This document shows positions 10,684 to 22,230 of a stretch of 64,000 bases of DNA, in pieces. This DNA is from Podarcis raffonei (Eukaryota > Chordata > Lepidosauria > Squamata > Lacertidae), in the NCBI RefSeq assembly GCF_027172205.1, contig NC_070602.1, positions 58,423,520 through 58,487,519 on the forward strand, given 5' to 3'. Under the pieces are notes generated by a model. That model searched no databases and had not been told where the DNA came from. It saw only the letters and a program-made list of their open reading frames with translations. A program made the translations under genes and the position numbers. Position 1 is the stretch's first letter; each line of letters opens with the position of its first letter.

Positions 10684-12851
10684 TAGGCAAACCTATCCAG
10701 ATACAAAAAGTTGGCATGTATTTTAACATGTACAGTAATTTTCTAACATCTAATTTTAAATGGTTGACTTTAAAGTTATCTTGTTCTTAACTGACTTTAA
10801 CTGATAATTTTAAAATATATTTTATTTTGTGTAAAACTTAGAGGTTTTTACGATTAAGCAGCAGACAAATTCAATTAAATAAATATACAAATAGGTGACA
10901 TGACCAACCTGCTACTGAGTTTTCAGTACAAATATATAAAAATAAATTATCATTATATGTTGTATGAATTGCATTCCTTATATGACAACATCCATTTCTA
11001 AAAGCATTTTTACATTCAATTTTTATTGTAGTTCTTCCTATTTTAGTACTTGGAGGTTATACGTATGACAAATCATTTATAGTTGGAGACGTCTGTGCAT
11101 AAATATATTTATTCTATTCTATTTTTGTTATGCTTTCTTTTCTTCTTTCTTTCTGTACAAGAGCCAATTTCAGCATATTTTTGCCCCATTAAGATGATGT
11201 CAATATAAAATCCTTTGGGGCTGATCCAGTTGGTCCTTTATGTACACCTGGCACAGCTAGCCAGCAACTGCTGCTCTCTACTTGAAGGAGGGCTGTGGGC
11301 TGATGCTATGGGGATGGTTTCAGCACCAAGAATTCCCTTCCCATGGAACAACATGCATGGGTGTGGAGTGAGGAGGGTCTGGTGAGCAATGGGATTCTGC
11401 CTATTGTTTTAAAATTTTAAAATTATTACAGATCAATTTTATGTCTCACTAGTCCCTCCCCCCCAGAAAAGAAACAACAATTCCAGGAAAATATTATGAC
11501 CACAGATTAGTTATCTTTCATCACCTCACTTTCAACAAAATAGCACATAAGGATCTTGAATAAATATTTTCCCCCTCCTTTTGTGCCAGAAATGGATGTT
11601 AAGTATTTGGAATTCCTTCCATCTCCATAATTTAAGTGAGCATCTGCCTTCTTCCATTGCCTTTTTTCCTCTTTGTTCCTTCTGTGCCAGGTCTTATAAA
11701 ACAAGATACCCTAGGATTTCATTCTAAAAATCTTATATTACTGCCTTGTGGTATACTGGACACGACAGATTCCTGCTTAATAATACTGTCTTACAGAATT
11801 CCTGCATGGTAACTGAATCCCAAGGGATTCCTTCCTGGTAATCATATCTCCCTGGGCTTCTGCAGCAATGCTTCCCAACAGGATATCCCTAGCTCCACCA
11901 GATGACAAGTTATGAAGCTTTCTTACCATTTCAAAGATAGTTTAACAATGTAAAGGACATGGACACAAAGGAATTGCATCATGGTTACATTCCTTCATTT
12001 ATATGAGCTCATGAATGCTAAGATCTTCCTGTTTAAATTAGATTTAGGACCACAACGAGGGCATTGGCACATTTGGAGCTGTGTGGAAAGGGAGCAGGTA
12101 TATTTTTTCCCCTTCATACATTCAATGGATCAAAGTATGTGGGATGTCCTCATGGGAATTCAGTCATATTTAGTCTCCAACCCAGCAGAGTTGTCTCTCC
12201 ATTCCCTCATATTGCCAGGCAGCAGTGAAAAGAGTGGTTAGCCTAAGCTTAGCTGCTTTTACAGAGCAATCCAAGATGTGCCTATTCTGAAATAAGCTCC
12301 AGTGACTTCACTCCCAGGTAAGTGCGTATAAGATTGCAGCCTTAAGCAGCTGCAGTGGGACTTCTGTGTAGTTCATCCACTCAGGTGACGCTAAAGTGAA
12401 ATTCCCATACAGGCAAATCTTGAATGTATGCCACCGAGTCCTCCAGAGCTTTGGCCCGTTATCTTGTTTCTTGTTTTATTGGGCCTCCATACATTGTGGA
12501 CTCCAACATTAAACTTGGCCAGCCTGGTCTATGGACAGGTAATGATGTGAGTCGAACGGGATCTGGGTTGCCCATCCCCGGTTTAAATGCATCGTGGTCA
12601 GAAACCATGCTAAACAAATCATTTCCCCTTAAAATAGAAAGAAGCTGTTTATGTCATTCTCTGTAACAGAACAAATACTGATATGCAGCAGAGGTATCAT
12701 ATTTGCACTACTGTAAAAGAAATACAGTTGGGCATTTTCCATTTGTCAAGCTCCTCCATATAGACTGTTGTCATTGTTGGAATTAATTATGTGTATGATC
12801 GGCTGCAGTGGCATGGCCTCTATGCCCCGGTAAACTTAAACAAGGCTCATA
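10684..12851. other. Intergenic stretch, mostly unassigned
   Basis: Very AT-rich from 10.7 to 11.2 kb. A short 'gacttcactcccaggtaagtgcgtataagattgcagcc' type foldback-repeat fragment is visible near 12300-12345. I see no supported gene or RNA. Confidence 0.35.
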
Positions 12852-12853
12852 TA

Positions 12854-13078
12854 CAGTGGTACCTTGGGTTAAGAACTTAATTCGTTCCGGAGGTCCGTTC
12901 TTAACCTGAAGCACCACTTTAGCTAATGGGGCCTCCTGCTGCTGCTGCGCCGCCACTGCACGATTTCTGTTCTCATCCTGAAGCAAAGTTCTTAACTCGA
13001 GGTAATATTTCTGGGTTAGCGGAGTCTGTAACCTGAAGCGTCTGTAACCTGAAGCGTATGTAACCCAAGGTACCACTG
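12854..13078 (-). mobile_element. pogo/Tigger-like MITE, copy 2 (inverted)
   Basis: This 225-bp copy starts CAGTGGTACCTTGGGTTAAG and ends CCCAAGGTACCACTG, with TA on both sides. The interior 'ctttagctaatggggcctcc' is the reverse complement of the copies at 10.4 and 18.4 kb, so it lies in the opposite orientation. Confidence 0.82.
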
Positions 13079-13372
13079 TATGAAGAAGTTTTTAGAAGGC
13101 AGTACAGTGAACAACATTCTGCACTAACAGCAGTTTCCAGACCAAGTGCAAGAGAAGTCCCATGTAGAGTTCATTGCAGTCCACTTTTGAAGTCACATCT
13201 GCGCAAGAGTGGTCAAGTTCTCCTCATATATGAACAGTAATGACTAGATATGTTCAAGCAACTCATGTGATGATCATTCCTCAGTTAATATACAAAATGT
13301 GTATTTCTTCTAGGTAATTGTTTATTACCAGTAATCCATACAATACATCCACACAGTGCATCACATATATTC

Positions 13373-13622
13373 CAGGGGTGGTCAACTCCCAAGAGACTGC
13401 AATCTACTCACAGAGTTAAAAACTGGCAGTCATCTACTCCCTTTTTGGGGGGTTCGGGTCAAAATTGTTGAGTTTTTCAGGGAGGAGGTAAAATGTTGAG
13501 CTTTTTTTAGGGGGGCCACAGTTGTTCAGCTTCTTTGCAGAGGGCCAATGATCTACCAGTGATCTACCACAGACGTCCAGTGATCTACCGCTAAATCACG
13601 ATCTACCTGTTGGACATGCCTG
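13373..13622. mobile_element. hAT-like non-autonomous DNA transposon
   Basis: It begins CAGGGGTGGTCAACTC and ends GTTGGACATGCCTG, with several internal GATCTACC repeats. The terminal CAGGGGTGG...CCTG form is typical of hAT elements. The flanking 8-mers atatattc and acgtagtc match at 5 of 8 bases, which fits a decayed 8-bp duplication. No transposase frame. Confidence 0.6.
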
Positions 13623-13644
13623 ACGTAGTCCATACCTTTTCAAA

Positions 13645-13725
13645 CTGCTAGGTTGGCAGGAGCTGGGACAGAGTAATGGGAGCTCACCGCCATCGCATGG
13701 ACTCAAACTGCCAAGGAAAAGGTGG
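13645..13725 (-). mobile_element. Sauria SINE fragment
   Basis: The stretch 'tgctaggttggcaggagctggga', then 'gggagctcaccgcc', then 'actcaaactgcc' is the reverse complement of the central part of the Sauria SINEs at 16.4 and 43.1 kb. It is old and lacks both ends. Confidence 0.65.
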
Positions 13726-14683
13726 AATATAGATGCCATAAATAATAATCATTAAAAAATTGGAATCCTACTTTCCCAAATTGTTCAGAGCAGGAGACAA
13801 CATAATAAAAACACAATTTTAAAAACAAAAATGCACTACAACATTTAGCATAACATTAACAGCAGCATCAAAACAGCGGCAGAAAACAGTATCAAGAACA
13901 ATATTGTCAGTTGAGAGCCCGATGGAGGAGCTCCTTCCAAAAGGCCATCAGAGAGGTCCCTTTCCTCACCTTCTGGCAGGAGACTCCACCATCCAAACCT
14001 ACTGCAAAGATGGCACAGGCAGTAACGCCTGAGGACTAAGTCACAACTGGCAAGTGGAAGAGACAGTCTTTAAGGGATGCGTGTGTTGGACATTGCACAA
14101 AATGCCTGTCCCTATTTCAAAACAATCGTTTTGGAAGCAACATGGAGCATACACATACATTCTAGTAAAGGATAGTGATGTAACTTTTGCAGGACAATAA
14201 AGAAATAATGTGTAAGGTGGCATTTATGTCTATCCATTTGAAGGGTATAGATGAAAAGTTAACACAATATGCCACAGTATTCTGAAACAGGGGGAAATGC
14301 AAGGCAGGTAGCAAAAGGAGCCTTAGCGTATCCCCTCTTTATTCAGCTAGTTTGTTGCCTGAATTGTGTCAGTGTACAATATACCTTTGTTTTCTGCTTC
14401 TGAAAACACTTTTCAAAAAACGAGGCTGAGAGGTATCAAAGGTAGGGCAGCTGCAAAGGTTTGCACCTCTGCAGCAGCTCCTTGCTGTCACTATTTGTTC
14501 ACCTTCCCTCTCTGAGCATGCAAGCAGATCATGGGACCAAGCCTCTTCCTTTGCCTGTCTTGCACTCTCCCTCTGAGCAGTTGTGCAAATTTGGCACAAA
14601 GGGAGAAAGAAAGTGAATGGGCAGGGCATCAGTGACCAAGCATTGGCTCCCAGGCTGGCTTCTTTAAACATTTCACAGGGTTT
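13726..14683. other. Intergenic stretch, possible LINE tail
   Basis: A segment near 13900-14030 ('gagggagctccttccaaaagg...' style, with 'ctcaccttctggcaggagact') looks like an old LINE end, but I cannot name it. The rest, to 14.68 kb, shows nothing I recognise. Confidence 0.25.
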
Positions 14684-15651
14684 GCCACTGAGCATATTCT
14701 CTCTCTTTTTTTTTAATAGATATTTATTAAAATATAGTTTTTTATACAAACAAAAAACAAACAAACAAAATTTAAAAAGACATATAAATCATAATACAAT
14801 CTTTTCAATAACATATTTCTCTGACCTCCTCATACCTCCCCTTCTTGTATTCCCTTTTAAATTCTTTGTTCAGCAAATCCTTAACTAAAAGCATTACAGC
14901 TTATAATATCACCTTATTTTCTATCCAAACCCTTTTTTTCATCCATGTTCCTTTATATCATTACAGCTAGAAACCACTCAATTTCAATCCAACATCATTC
15001 AGCATTCCTTAATTTTACAATATTTCTGTAAATAGTCCTTAAATTTTTTCCAATCTTCTTCTGCCGACTCTTCTCCCTGGTCACGGATTCTGCTCGTCAT
15101 TTCTGCCAATCCCATACAGTCAATCAGTTTCATCTGCCATTCTTCCAGAGTGGGTAGATCTTGCGTCTTCCAATACTTTGCGATGAGTATTCTTGCTGCT
15201 GTTGTAGCATACATAAAAAAAGTTCTGTCCTTCTTTGGCACCACTTGGCCTGCCATGCCCAAGAGAAAGGCCTCTGGTTTCTTCAAGAAGGTATATTTAA
15301 ATACCTTTTTCAATTCATTATATATCATTTCCCAGAAAGCCTTAATCCTAGGGCACGTCCACCAAAGGTGAAAGAATGTACCTTCATTTTCCTTACATTT
15401 CCAACATTTGTTATCGGGCAAATGATATATTTTTGCAAGCTTGACTGGGGTCATGTACCACCTATATATCATTTTCATAATATTCTCTCTTAAGGCATTA
15501 CATGCCGTAAATTTCATACCGGTGGTCCACAACTGTTCCCAGTCAGCAAACATAATATTGTGTCCAACGTCTTGTGCCCACTTAATCATTACAGATTTAA
15601 CCGTCTCATCCTGGGTATTCCATTTCAGCAGCAGCCACTGAGCATATTCTC
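14684..15651 (-). mobile_element. 5'-truncated L1 LINE with 18-bp target duplication
   Basis: The insert spans about 14702-15633 on the - strand. It is bounded by a perfect 18-bp direct repeat starting GCCACTGAGC at 14684-14701 and 15634-15651. The T-run at the left end is the A-rich L1 tail read in reverse. Its - strand frame (15589-14999) encodes the last 196 codons of ORF2, with the LWWTCPRIKAFW and LPTLEEWQMKLI stretches shared almost word for word with the larger L1 at 53.8-57.8 kb. The perfect duplication and high identity point to a recent insertion. It has lost the endonuclease and reverse transcriptase and cannot move by itself. Confidence 0.9.
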
Positions 15652-15724
15652 AATGTAGATGTATAGCAAAACCTCCCCCCCACCCCACCCTTTTTTTTGC
15701 AGACACTGGATTGTTCCTTTCATA

Positions 15725-15905
15725 GGAACAGGAGGAGCTCCTTTATACAGTGTCACACCACTGGGCCATCTAACTCACTATTGTTTACACTGACTGGCAG
15801 CGGCTCTCCAGGGTCCCCTTCAAGGTGCTCTCCCAGTCCTACCTGGAGATGCCAGGCATAGAACTTGGAACCTTCTGCATCCAAGGCAGATGTTCTCACA
15901 CTGAT
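15725..15905 (-). mobile_element. tRNA-derived SINE, fragment
   Basis: It reads 'gggccatctaactcac', then 'cactgactggcagcggctctccaggg', then 'cctacctggagatgccagg' and 'aaccttctgcatcc'. This is the reverse complement of a dispersed lizard SINE whose + strand copies occur at 19.57 and 59.74 kb. The head near 15900 would carry the tRNA-like boxes. Confidence 0.6.
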
Positions 15906-16248
15906 TATGTTCCCAGGTACAGAATTCAAAATTATTGTACTGTATGAAGAGACCTTCAGCTTCCATGGATTTGACAAGAGTTGGAATGCCGTACTATTCC
16001 ATGAAATTGTATTCCTCCCTGCCACATACAGAATATTATTTTCCCTCTGCATTTTGGCATTGTCTGGGGGAGGTGCATGAAACAAGCCAAAGTTGCAGGT
16101 ACTGAACACAGTAAATAATGAAATACAATTTTGTAGGTGAGATGCAATCCCATAGCAGCAAATTATGATTGTACATTTAAAGTGGATTTGGAGCACTTTC
16201 ACAATAAACCCTCGATAGGTTTTAAAAATAGAATTAGTGGGCTTATAA

Positions 16249-16270
16249 TGTGTGTGTGTGTGTTAGTTAA

Positions 16271-16312
<42 letters not shown>
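16249..16312. repeat. (GT)n microsatellite
   Basis: Two GT runs separated by 'tagttaatt', the second about 40 bp long. Confidence 0.95.
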
Positions 16313-16408
16313 GCAGAGTTGTAAAACCTAGAAACTAGAGCTGCCTGGAGTTACTCAGTACTACCACTGCCCATTCTGACCCATTCATACATCACTAACA
16401 CTGCTTAA

Positions 16409-16767
16409 GGGACGCAGGTGGTGCTCTGGGTTAAATCACAGAGCCTAGGACTTGTCGATCAGAAGGTCAGTGATTCGAATCCCCGCGACGGGGTGAGCTC
16501 CTGTTGCTCGGTCCCTGCTCCTGCCAACCTAGCAGTTTGAAAGCACATCAAAGGGCAAGTAGATAAATAGGTACCACTTCGGCAGGAAGGTAAACAGCGT
16601 TTCCGTGCACTGCTCTGGTTTGCCAGAAGCGGCTTAGTCATGCTGGCCACATGACCCGGAAGCTGTACCCCGGCTCCCTCGGCCAATAAAGCGAGATGAG
16701 CGCCACAACCCCAGAGTCGGCCATGACTGGACCTAATGGTCAGGGGTCCCTTTACTCTTTACCTAAG
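16409..16767 (+). mobile_element. Sauria SINE, full length
   Basis: This 359-bp element begins GGGACGCAGGTGGTGCTCTG with a tRNA-like A box. Its B box is GATTCGAATCC near 16472. The middle runs 'ctcctgccaacctagcag', and the tail GGTCAGGGGTCCCTTTAC...TTTACCT matches the tail known for Sauria SINEs, which resembles the BovB LINE end. A 9-bp direct repeat ACTGCTTAA flanks it at 16400-16408 and 16768-16776. RNA polymerase III would transcribe it, and BovB enzymes are the likely source of mobility. Confidence 0.88.
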
Positions 16768-16918
16768 ACTGCTTAATGGGGAAAGATAAAACATGCAGAA
16801 GTTCCAATGGTGAAGGGAAAAGAGTTCATTATTTACAGTTACTTCATATTCACAAGGATGGCTTTGAATTCAAAGTTTACATCACTGGAGGAAGTATCAT
16901 AGCAGTCTTGTGCAAGGA

Positions 16919-16941
16919 AAGAGAGAGAGAGAGAGAGAGAA
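16919..16941. repeat. (GA)n microsatellite
   Basis: About eleven GA units. Confidence 0.9.
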
Positions 16942-17528
16942 CACAAGAGGAAGGAGCAGAGCTTCAGTATTCGTGGGAAACAACAAAATGTATTTTCCCC
17001 TATCTGTTAGTTTCAGCTCTGCTGACTGGAGGCATGCACCATTACTCATACCCAACAAGAGCCCCCACCTGCACCCAAAAAACAAAAACAAAAACAGCCC
17101 TGGGATTTTTTGAGATATATAAAGTGATGAGAAAATGCGCAAGAAAATATAGGATGACAATTGCTTGAGATGTCTCTTTGTAAAAACAAATCAGAACGAA
17201 GGCCCAATAGACAGCCGACCTCTAATAGCCTCCCAACAAACTTTGTGCAAACAAGCAGGACAAATGCTCACTAAAGAGGTTGCCTTGAAGCTGCCTCACA
17301 GTGTTGTAAAAACCTTGTGCAAATATGGTTAGAAAGAAAAAGGGACAGTGACATTTCCCTTTTAAGCACAGGAACAAGGGAGGGATGGCAGGGCTGAGTG
17401 TAAAAGAGGCACAAAGCTTCTCAGAGATGTTTGGGGAAGTTCTTGCTCCTAAACAGGAACTCAGGGACACCTGGGTGACAGACAGTAGGAAAGCTAATGT
17501 CACCTCAGTAGAGGGTTTGGACATACTT

Positions 17529-17931
17529 CATAGGCACCAACATGAACAAAATATTGGGGGTGGCACCTCTTCTCTCTGCAGAGCACACCTTCCTCAACTG
17601 CATGCAACTGGACTCAGGCCTCCCCTGTGCCCCCACCCTGCTCCTCCTCACACCTCACCCCTCACCTATGTGCAAGAAGTTTCTGCCTGACTGCTCACGC
17701 CTTGCCTCTCCTACCGGCCAGCTGACTGGCCTGTCCACCTTCCTCTCCCTAGTTGCTCCAGCTCAGACACACTTGGCACTGAAAGCCAGGAGGCAAGCTG
17801 GGTAAAGAGCAATGCCAGGGGAGATGGCTGCCCAAGGGAGAGAGGGAGGAAGACATCAACTTGCATAAAATAGGGGGGAAGGTTTTATTGGGGGGCAAAG
17901 GGACCAGGCCCCCATAAAGTTGGCGCCTATT
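17529..17931. mobile_element. hAT-like MITE with 'cataggc(a/g)ccaac' ends
   Basis: The left end CATAGGCACCAAC and the right end GTTGGCGCCTAT are inverted repeats about 400 bp apart. Inside are G-runs such as 'attggggggcaaaggga' next to the right end. The flanks (acatactt, then tatactga) share 'atact' but not a clean 8-bp duplication. A related left end lies near 3227. No transposase frame. Confidence 0.5.
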
Positions 17932-18035
17932 ATACTGATCATATATTCATCCTTAAAGAAAGAATAAAACTCTTCTGAGAGCACTGGAGACATCTGAACA
18001 TGTTAAGTGGAACTTTGGTAAATATATCACTTATG

Positions 18036-18318
18036 GGGTGGGGGGAGGTAAAGGCCCCCGACGGTTAAGTCCAGTCAAAGGCGACTATGGGGTTGCGGCG
18101 CTCATCTTGCTTTCAGGCCGAGGGAGCTGGCGTTTGTCCACAGACAGCTTTCCGGGTCATGTGGGCAGGATGACTAAACCGCTTCTGGCGCAATGGAACC
18201 CCGTGATGGAAACCAGAGTGCACAGAAACCACCCCGTCATGGGGATTCAAACCACCAACCTTCTGATCAGCAAGCGCAAGAGGCTCAGTGGTTTAGAGCA
18301 CAGTGCCACCCGCATCTC
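18036..18318 (-). mobile_element. Sauria SINE with 11-bp target duplication
   Basis: The sequence reads in reverse: tail near 18048 ('aggtaaaggccccc'), 'ttgcggcgctcatcttgc', 'gtcatgtgggcaggatgac', and the B-box complement 'gggattcaaacc' near 18240. A perfect 11-bp repeat TATCACTTATG at 18025-18035 and 18319-18329 flanks it. It is more diverged from the copies at 16.4 and 43.1 kb than those are from each other, so it is another subfamily or older. Confidence 0.85.
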
Positions 18319-18442
18319 TATCACTTATGTAGAAGAGCAGGCAAGGAGAATGTAGCAGAGGTCCTAGAAAGATTACTAAACTGGTGTACATTCTAATTAT
18401 CAATGCATTTCCACTTGTGGGGAAAACACTGAAATGAAAATA

Positions 18443-18684
18443 CAGTGGTACCTCGGGTTACATACGCTTCAGGTTACATACTCTTCAGGTTACAGACTCT
18501 GCTAACCCAGAAATAGTACCTCAGGTTAAGAACTTTGCTTCAGGATGAGAACCGAAATTGTGCTCCAGCGGCACGGCAGCAGCAGGAGGCCCCATTAGCT
18601 AAAGTGGTGCTTCAGGTTAAGAACAGTTTTAGGTTAAGCACGGACCTCCGGAACGAATGAAGTACTTAACCCGAGGTACCACTG
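18443..18684 (+). mobile_element. pogo/Tigger-like MITE, copy 3
   Basis: This 242-bp copy is flanked by TA, with ends CAGTGGTACCTCGGGTTAC and TAACCCGAGGTACCACTG. It is the cleanest + strand copy of the family, with 'ggccccattagctaaagtgg' inside. Confidence 0.85.
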
Positions 18685-18839
18685 TAAGACTTTTTCTTTA
18701 TTTCGTACATTTATTTCAGTCAATAACCAGTAGAGAAATTTATTTCCATTAGTATTACAAATAATGGACAACAAAGCATGCAAGAGGATGAGAGGTATAA
18801 TCTACTACCAACCTGGTAATGCCCCCCTAAGTATGAATC

Positions 18840-19190
18840 ATTAAGGGAACAAAGAGAGTGTCTCTGTGCCAGAGGAAAAATGGGTGGGGCCCCCTCCCCA
18901 GTTAGTTAGAAAGACAGAAGGCCAGAGTTGAGAGTTGAGTCATGTGAGCTAGAAGCTGGATGCAAAAGCTGCAGGCTAGAAAGGCAGAGAGAGAACCAGG
19001 CCTGATTTATGCTGGAATCCAAGGTCTGCAGCTATGGGAGAAGCAGGACCTTCTTGGGGTGTTAACGCAATGAACCCCTCCATCTTAGGCTCAGGTTGTA
19101 TACATGTGTAAATAAACCATATATCATAAGGACACCACAGTCTCCGCTGTGCCTCATTCCAAAAGGAAACATGGGTATGCACCAATCAGA
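18840..19190 (+). mobile_element. LTR-like repeat (candidate solo LTR), copy 1
   Basis: This segment shares a diagnostic core with the - strand segment at 33.5-33.75 kb: 'accttcttggggtgttaa', 'aaaccatatatcataa', and 'cacagtctc' followed by 'cctcattcca'. It has an AATAAA signal about 30 bases before that end. That layout suggests an LTR. Its outer ends and class are not settled, and no internal retroviral region is attached. I treat it as a fossil. Confidence 0.45.
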
Positions 19191-19220
19191 AACTGGGGAG
19201 GCGGGCAACAATACATATAC

Positions 19221-19362
19221 CAGGGATGGGGAATCCATGGCCTTCTAGATGTTGTTGGTCTCCAACTTCCATCCTTCCTGAGCACTGGCTGTGCTTCCTG
19301 CCTGAGGCTGATGGGAGCTGGGCTCAAGCAACAACTGAAGGGCTGTAGGATCCCCATCCCTG
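19221..19362. mobile_element. hAT-like MITE, palindromic type
   Basis: The left end CAGGGATGGGGAATCC and the right end GGATCCCCATCCCTG are inverted repeats, with further inverted pairing inside ('gatgttgttggtctccaact' against 'caacaactgaagg'). The flanking 8-mers acatatac and atctatac match at 6 of 8 bases. Related pieces lie at 34.6, 41.4, 45.5 and 61.0 kb. Confidence 0.75.
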
Positions 19363-19567
19363 ATCTATACCATCAGATTCTGTTGTGGACAGCTTAGTTC
19401 ACTTTTCCAGTAGACACCTGCCAGAGCTGAACAGCTCTGGGTCCAGATGAGCCAGGAAATCAGGACAGTTTAGCAGGGTTTGGGACAGGGGTCTTTTCCA
19501 GACCTTCCTGCTTTAGTGCTTTGCCCTGTAAATAATAAATAGCTGAAGTCTGTGGTGTGGTGCTGTT

Positions 19568-19760
19568 CTCAAGGGCAAAGGCCATAGCTCAATGGGAGAG
19601 TACATCCATGTTCTATGTGCAAAAAGTCCCCCATTCAATCCTTGACATCTCCGGGTAAGGCTGAGAGACCCCCCCTGCATGAAACCCTAGAGAGCTGTTG
19701 CCAGTGCATGCAGACAGTGCTGAACTAAGTGGACCAATGATTGTAGGCAATGATCACGTC
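19568..19760 (+). mobile_element. tRNA-derived SINE, + strand copy
   Basis: The head 'ggccatagctcaatgggagag' looks like a tRNA A box, and 'cattcaatccttgacatc' lies where a decayed B box should be. The body 'aaccctagagagctgttgccag' and 'aactaagtggaccaatg' matches the - strand copy at 15.7 kb. Confidence 0.65.
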
Positions 19761-19763
19761 TAC

Positions 19764-20866
19764 CTCCTACAGCAATGAGTTGATGGTGCAATGACAACAA
19801 CAATAATACAAAGCAGCCCACTACCTGTGTGCATTAACATTTGAGCACCTAGATCTCTCTTGATGGAGTAAAAGTCTGTCACAGTCTGTCCACTGCTGAC
19901 GGATGTTTGGTTCAGCCGTTTCAGACTCACTCGGTTTATGAATTGCTTTCCTTGTTTTGTTTTTCAGATTCCATGGGTCACAAAAATAAAAAGAGCCCTT
20001 CTTTTGCAAATAGCAACAGATAGGAGAGAGGGAGATGATATTTCAATAGCTCGCAAGCCCAACTCCAAAAGTTCCCAGGAATGAGGAGAATGAAGATTGA
20101 TCTCCACATTGGAATAGGCCTGTGTTGTTTAATGAGCAACATCAAAAGTAACCGGGCAGAGCAGAGGGCAGGAGCATTGCTGAGGTTCGGGAGGTTGCAC
20201 AAGAGGGACAAAAAGCACCATCCCAGTTGCTATTTCACACAGGAAGTTTCTCAGCAACACTAGGTCAGCAGCCTTCAGCCTCATTCCAGGATGATTTATG
20301 AAGCTGAATTCTGCCCACAAGTTACACCTGTGCCACCCTGATGCAGGAATGGGTGGATGGATTGAGCTGACAGGCAGAACTGCGGTTTTAAGATGAACTC
20401 TTGGCCTATACATTCAAGACAAACTTTACTGCTAACTTCAGTGGAGGCAGAGTTTCATCCTTAATCTTGTAAATATCCAGTACTTCTGGCCTTGGGAAAT
20501 TTGCATAGTATTCATTTTCTCTGTATTGTAACAGTTAGGATTGTGCCCAGATCTAGGCACCTCAGCGGCCGTGTTACATGTCATGATTGTGAGACAACGA
20601 TCTGGGGTTCTGTGGGCAATTTGGAAGAAGAGGAGCCAAGAGGTGGTGAAGGGAAAAGTTGGATTTTGGTAGTGAACAGATGTCAGGGAGAATGGATCCT
20701 CAACCATGGGGTAAGGCATGAAAGTCTGAACAAAACAAATCCATAACCATGGAACTTTGTATAACATGTTATTTTTCACAAATAATTATTCAACAGGCTT
20801 ACCTTTCTTGTGCAGTGTATCCAAAAAAATGAAATCAATCTGAAACATGTTTGAATTGATTTTTGA
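19764..20866. other. Intergenic stretch, nothing recognised
   Basis: Several short frames, none with a recognisable domain. No transposon ends seen. Confidence 0.35.
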
Positions 20867-20867
20867 T

Positions 20868-20946
20868 TTTTTTTGAAACCTGCCTTGGGACTTTATGGTA
20901 AAGGGATGGTAAGAAATTAAATAGCAATAAAAATAAAAATAACCAG
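20868..20946 (+). mobile_element. Old LINE 3' tail fragment
   Basis: The sequence 'cctgccttgggactttatggtaaagggatggtaagaaattaaat' matches the tail of the decayed LINE at 29.46-30.1 kb ('ccaccctgggactttatggtgaagagtaggtaagaaatt'). Only the tail remains. Confidence 0.5.
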
Positions 20947-21248
20947 TCCTTTTTTAAAATAGAAAAAAGGGTGTTGGTTCTCACCATGTAGTTGTTACAG
21001 TAAGTGAACACTTTTAAGATTTGCAAAAAAATAATAAAATGTGCTGGTACGGTTCTGAGTACCCTCAGAAAAAGGTAGCTCTGATGTCACAGGCACCAAT
21101 TTGATAGCGCTTGTGATGATGTCATTGGTGACATCAGGTACAATTCTCCCCTTCACCTAATTCTGTTATTTTGTGAGGATTTAGACTTGCAAAAAAGAGA
21201 AAACCCCTCCCAAACCCACATCCTTTAGAGGCTGATTGCATCATGGCT

Positions 21249-21665
21249 GTAATAATAATAATAATATTTATACCACGCTCATCTGGCTGGGTTTCTCCAG
21301 CCACTCTGGGCGGCTTACAGCATATCTAAAAACATAATAAAAACATCAAAACCACATAAAAACACCAAGCATTAAAAGCCTCCTGATACAGGACTGCCTT
21401 CAGATGTCTTCTAAAAGTTGTGTAATTCTTTATCTCCTTGACATCTGAAGGGAGGGCGTTCCACAGGGCGGGCGCCACTACTGAGAAGGTCCTCTGTCTG
21501 GTTTCCTGTAAGTTCACATCTCGCAGTGAGGGAACCAGCAGAAGACCCTTGGAGGAGGATCTCAGTGTCTGGGCTGAGCGATGGGGGAGGAGACTCTCCT
21601 TCAGGTATACTGAGCTGAGGCCATTTAGGGCTTTAAAGATTAGCACCAAGACTTTGAATTGTGCT
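21249..21665 (-). mobile_element. L2/CR1-clade LINE, 3' end
   Basis: The - strand frame 21649-21326 (107 aa) reads FKALNGLSSVYLKESLL, LRSSSKGLLLVPSL and [21 protein letters not shown], the conserved carboxyl end of this LINE family. The 3' tail ends in an AAT microsatellite at about 21250. It is strongly 5'-truncated. Confidence 0.82.
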
Positions 21666-22149
21666 TGGAAACATTTACTGGGATGTAGTCAGCATTTATG
21701 CATCTCTTTAAATTTAGATTAAAAAGGGGAAACCTTCCAAAGAAGGTTTCTCCCTCTTTCTTTTTACAGTATTTAGGTCTTTGGATTCTGGTTCCTAGCT
21801 TCATAATTTATAGCACCAGTGATTATTTATTTATTCATTATTATTATTTAAAAAGCAAACACAGCAGTAAATCTTGACTTCAGTTCATTAAGAAACGTTA
21901 GGTACTGAAAAATCAGGAATGAGAGGCCTTGTTGTCAGTGCTGGAATATGTGTAGTCTAATGCAGTGTTTCCCAACCGGGAAGCCAGAGCTGCTTGTTGC
22001 TGCTGCCAGTGCTGGGCCCGGTAACAGCCTGGGCCTGACTCTGCCAGGTGCAGGGTGCAATCCACACCAGCACCTAGCGGATCAGGGCCTTCTGATGTTG
22101 CCAAGGGATGTAGGGTCACCTGGTGCTGTGCTTCTGTCTTGCATCTAGT

Positions 22150-22230
22150 AAATGACTGTTTACTCAGAAGAAAGCCGCACTAAGTTCAGTGGGCCTTACT
22201 CCCAGGTAAAGGTGTGTGGGACTATAGGCA
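22150..22230. repeat. Short foldback repeat fragment
   Basis: The sequence 'ttactcagaagaaagccgcac', then 'ttcagtgggccttactcccaggtaa' belongs to the dispersed short palindromic repeat also seen near 4.5, 12.3, 31.5, 37.7, 42.25 and 61.9 kb. Confidence 0.5.

Noticed and set aside
16409-16480. tRNA gene
   Set aside because: The A-box and B-box-like sequences are the head of a Sauria SINE, flanked by a target duplication and followed by the SINE body.
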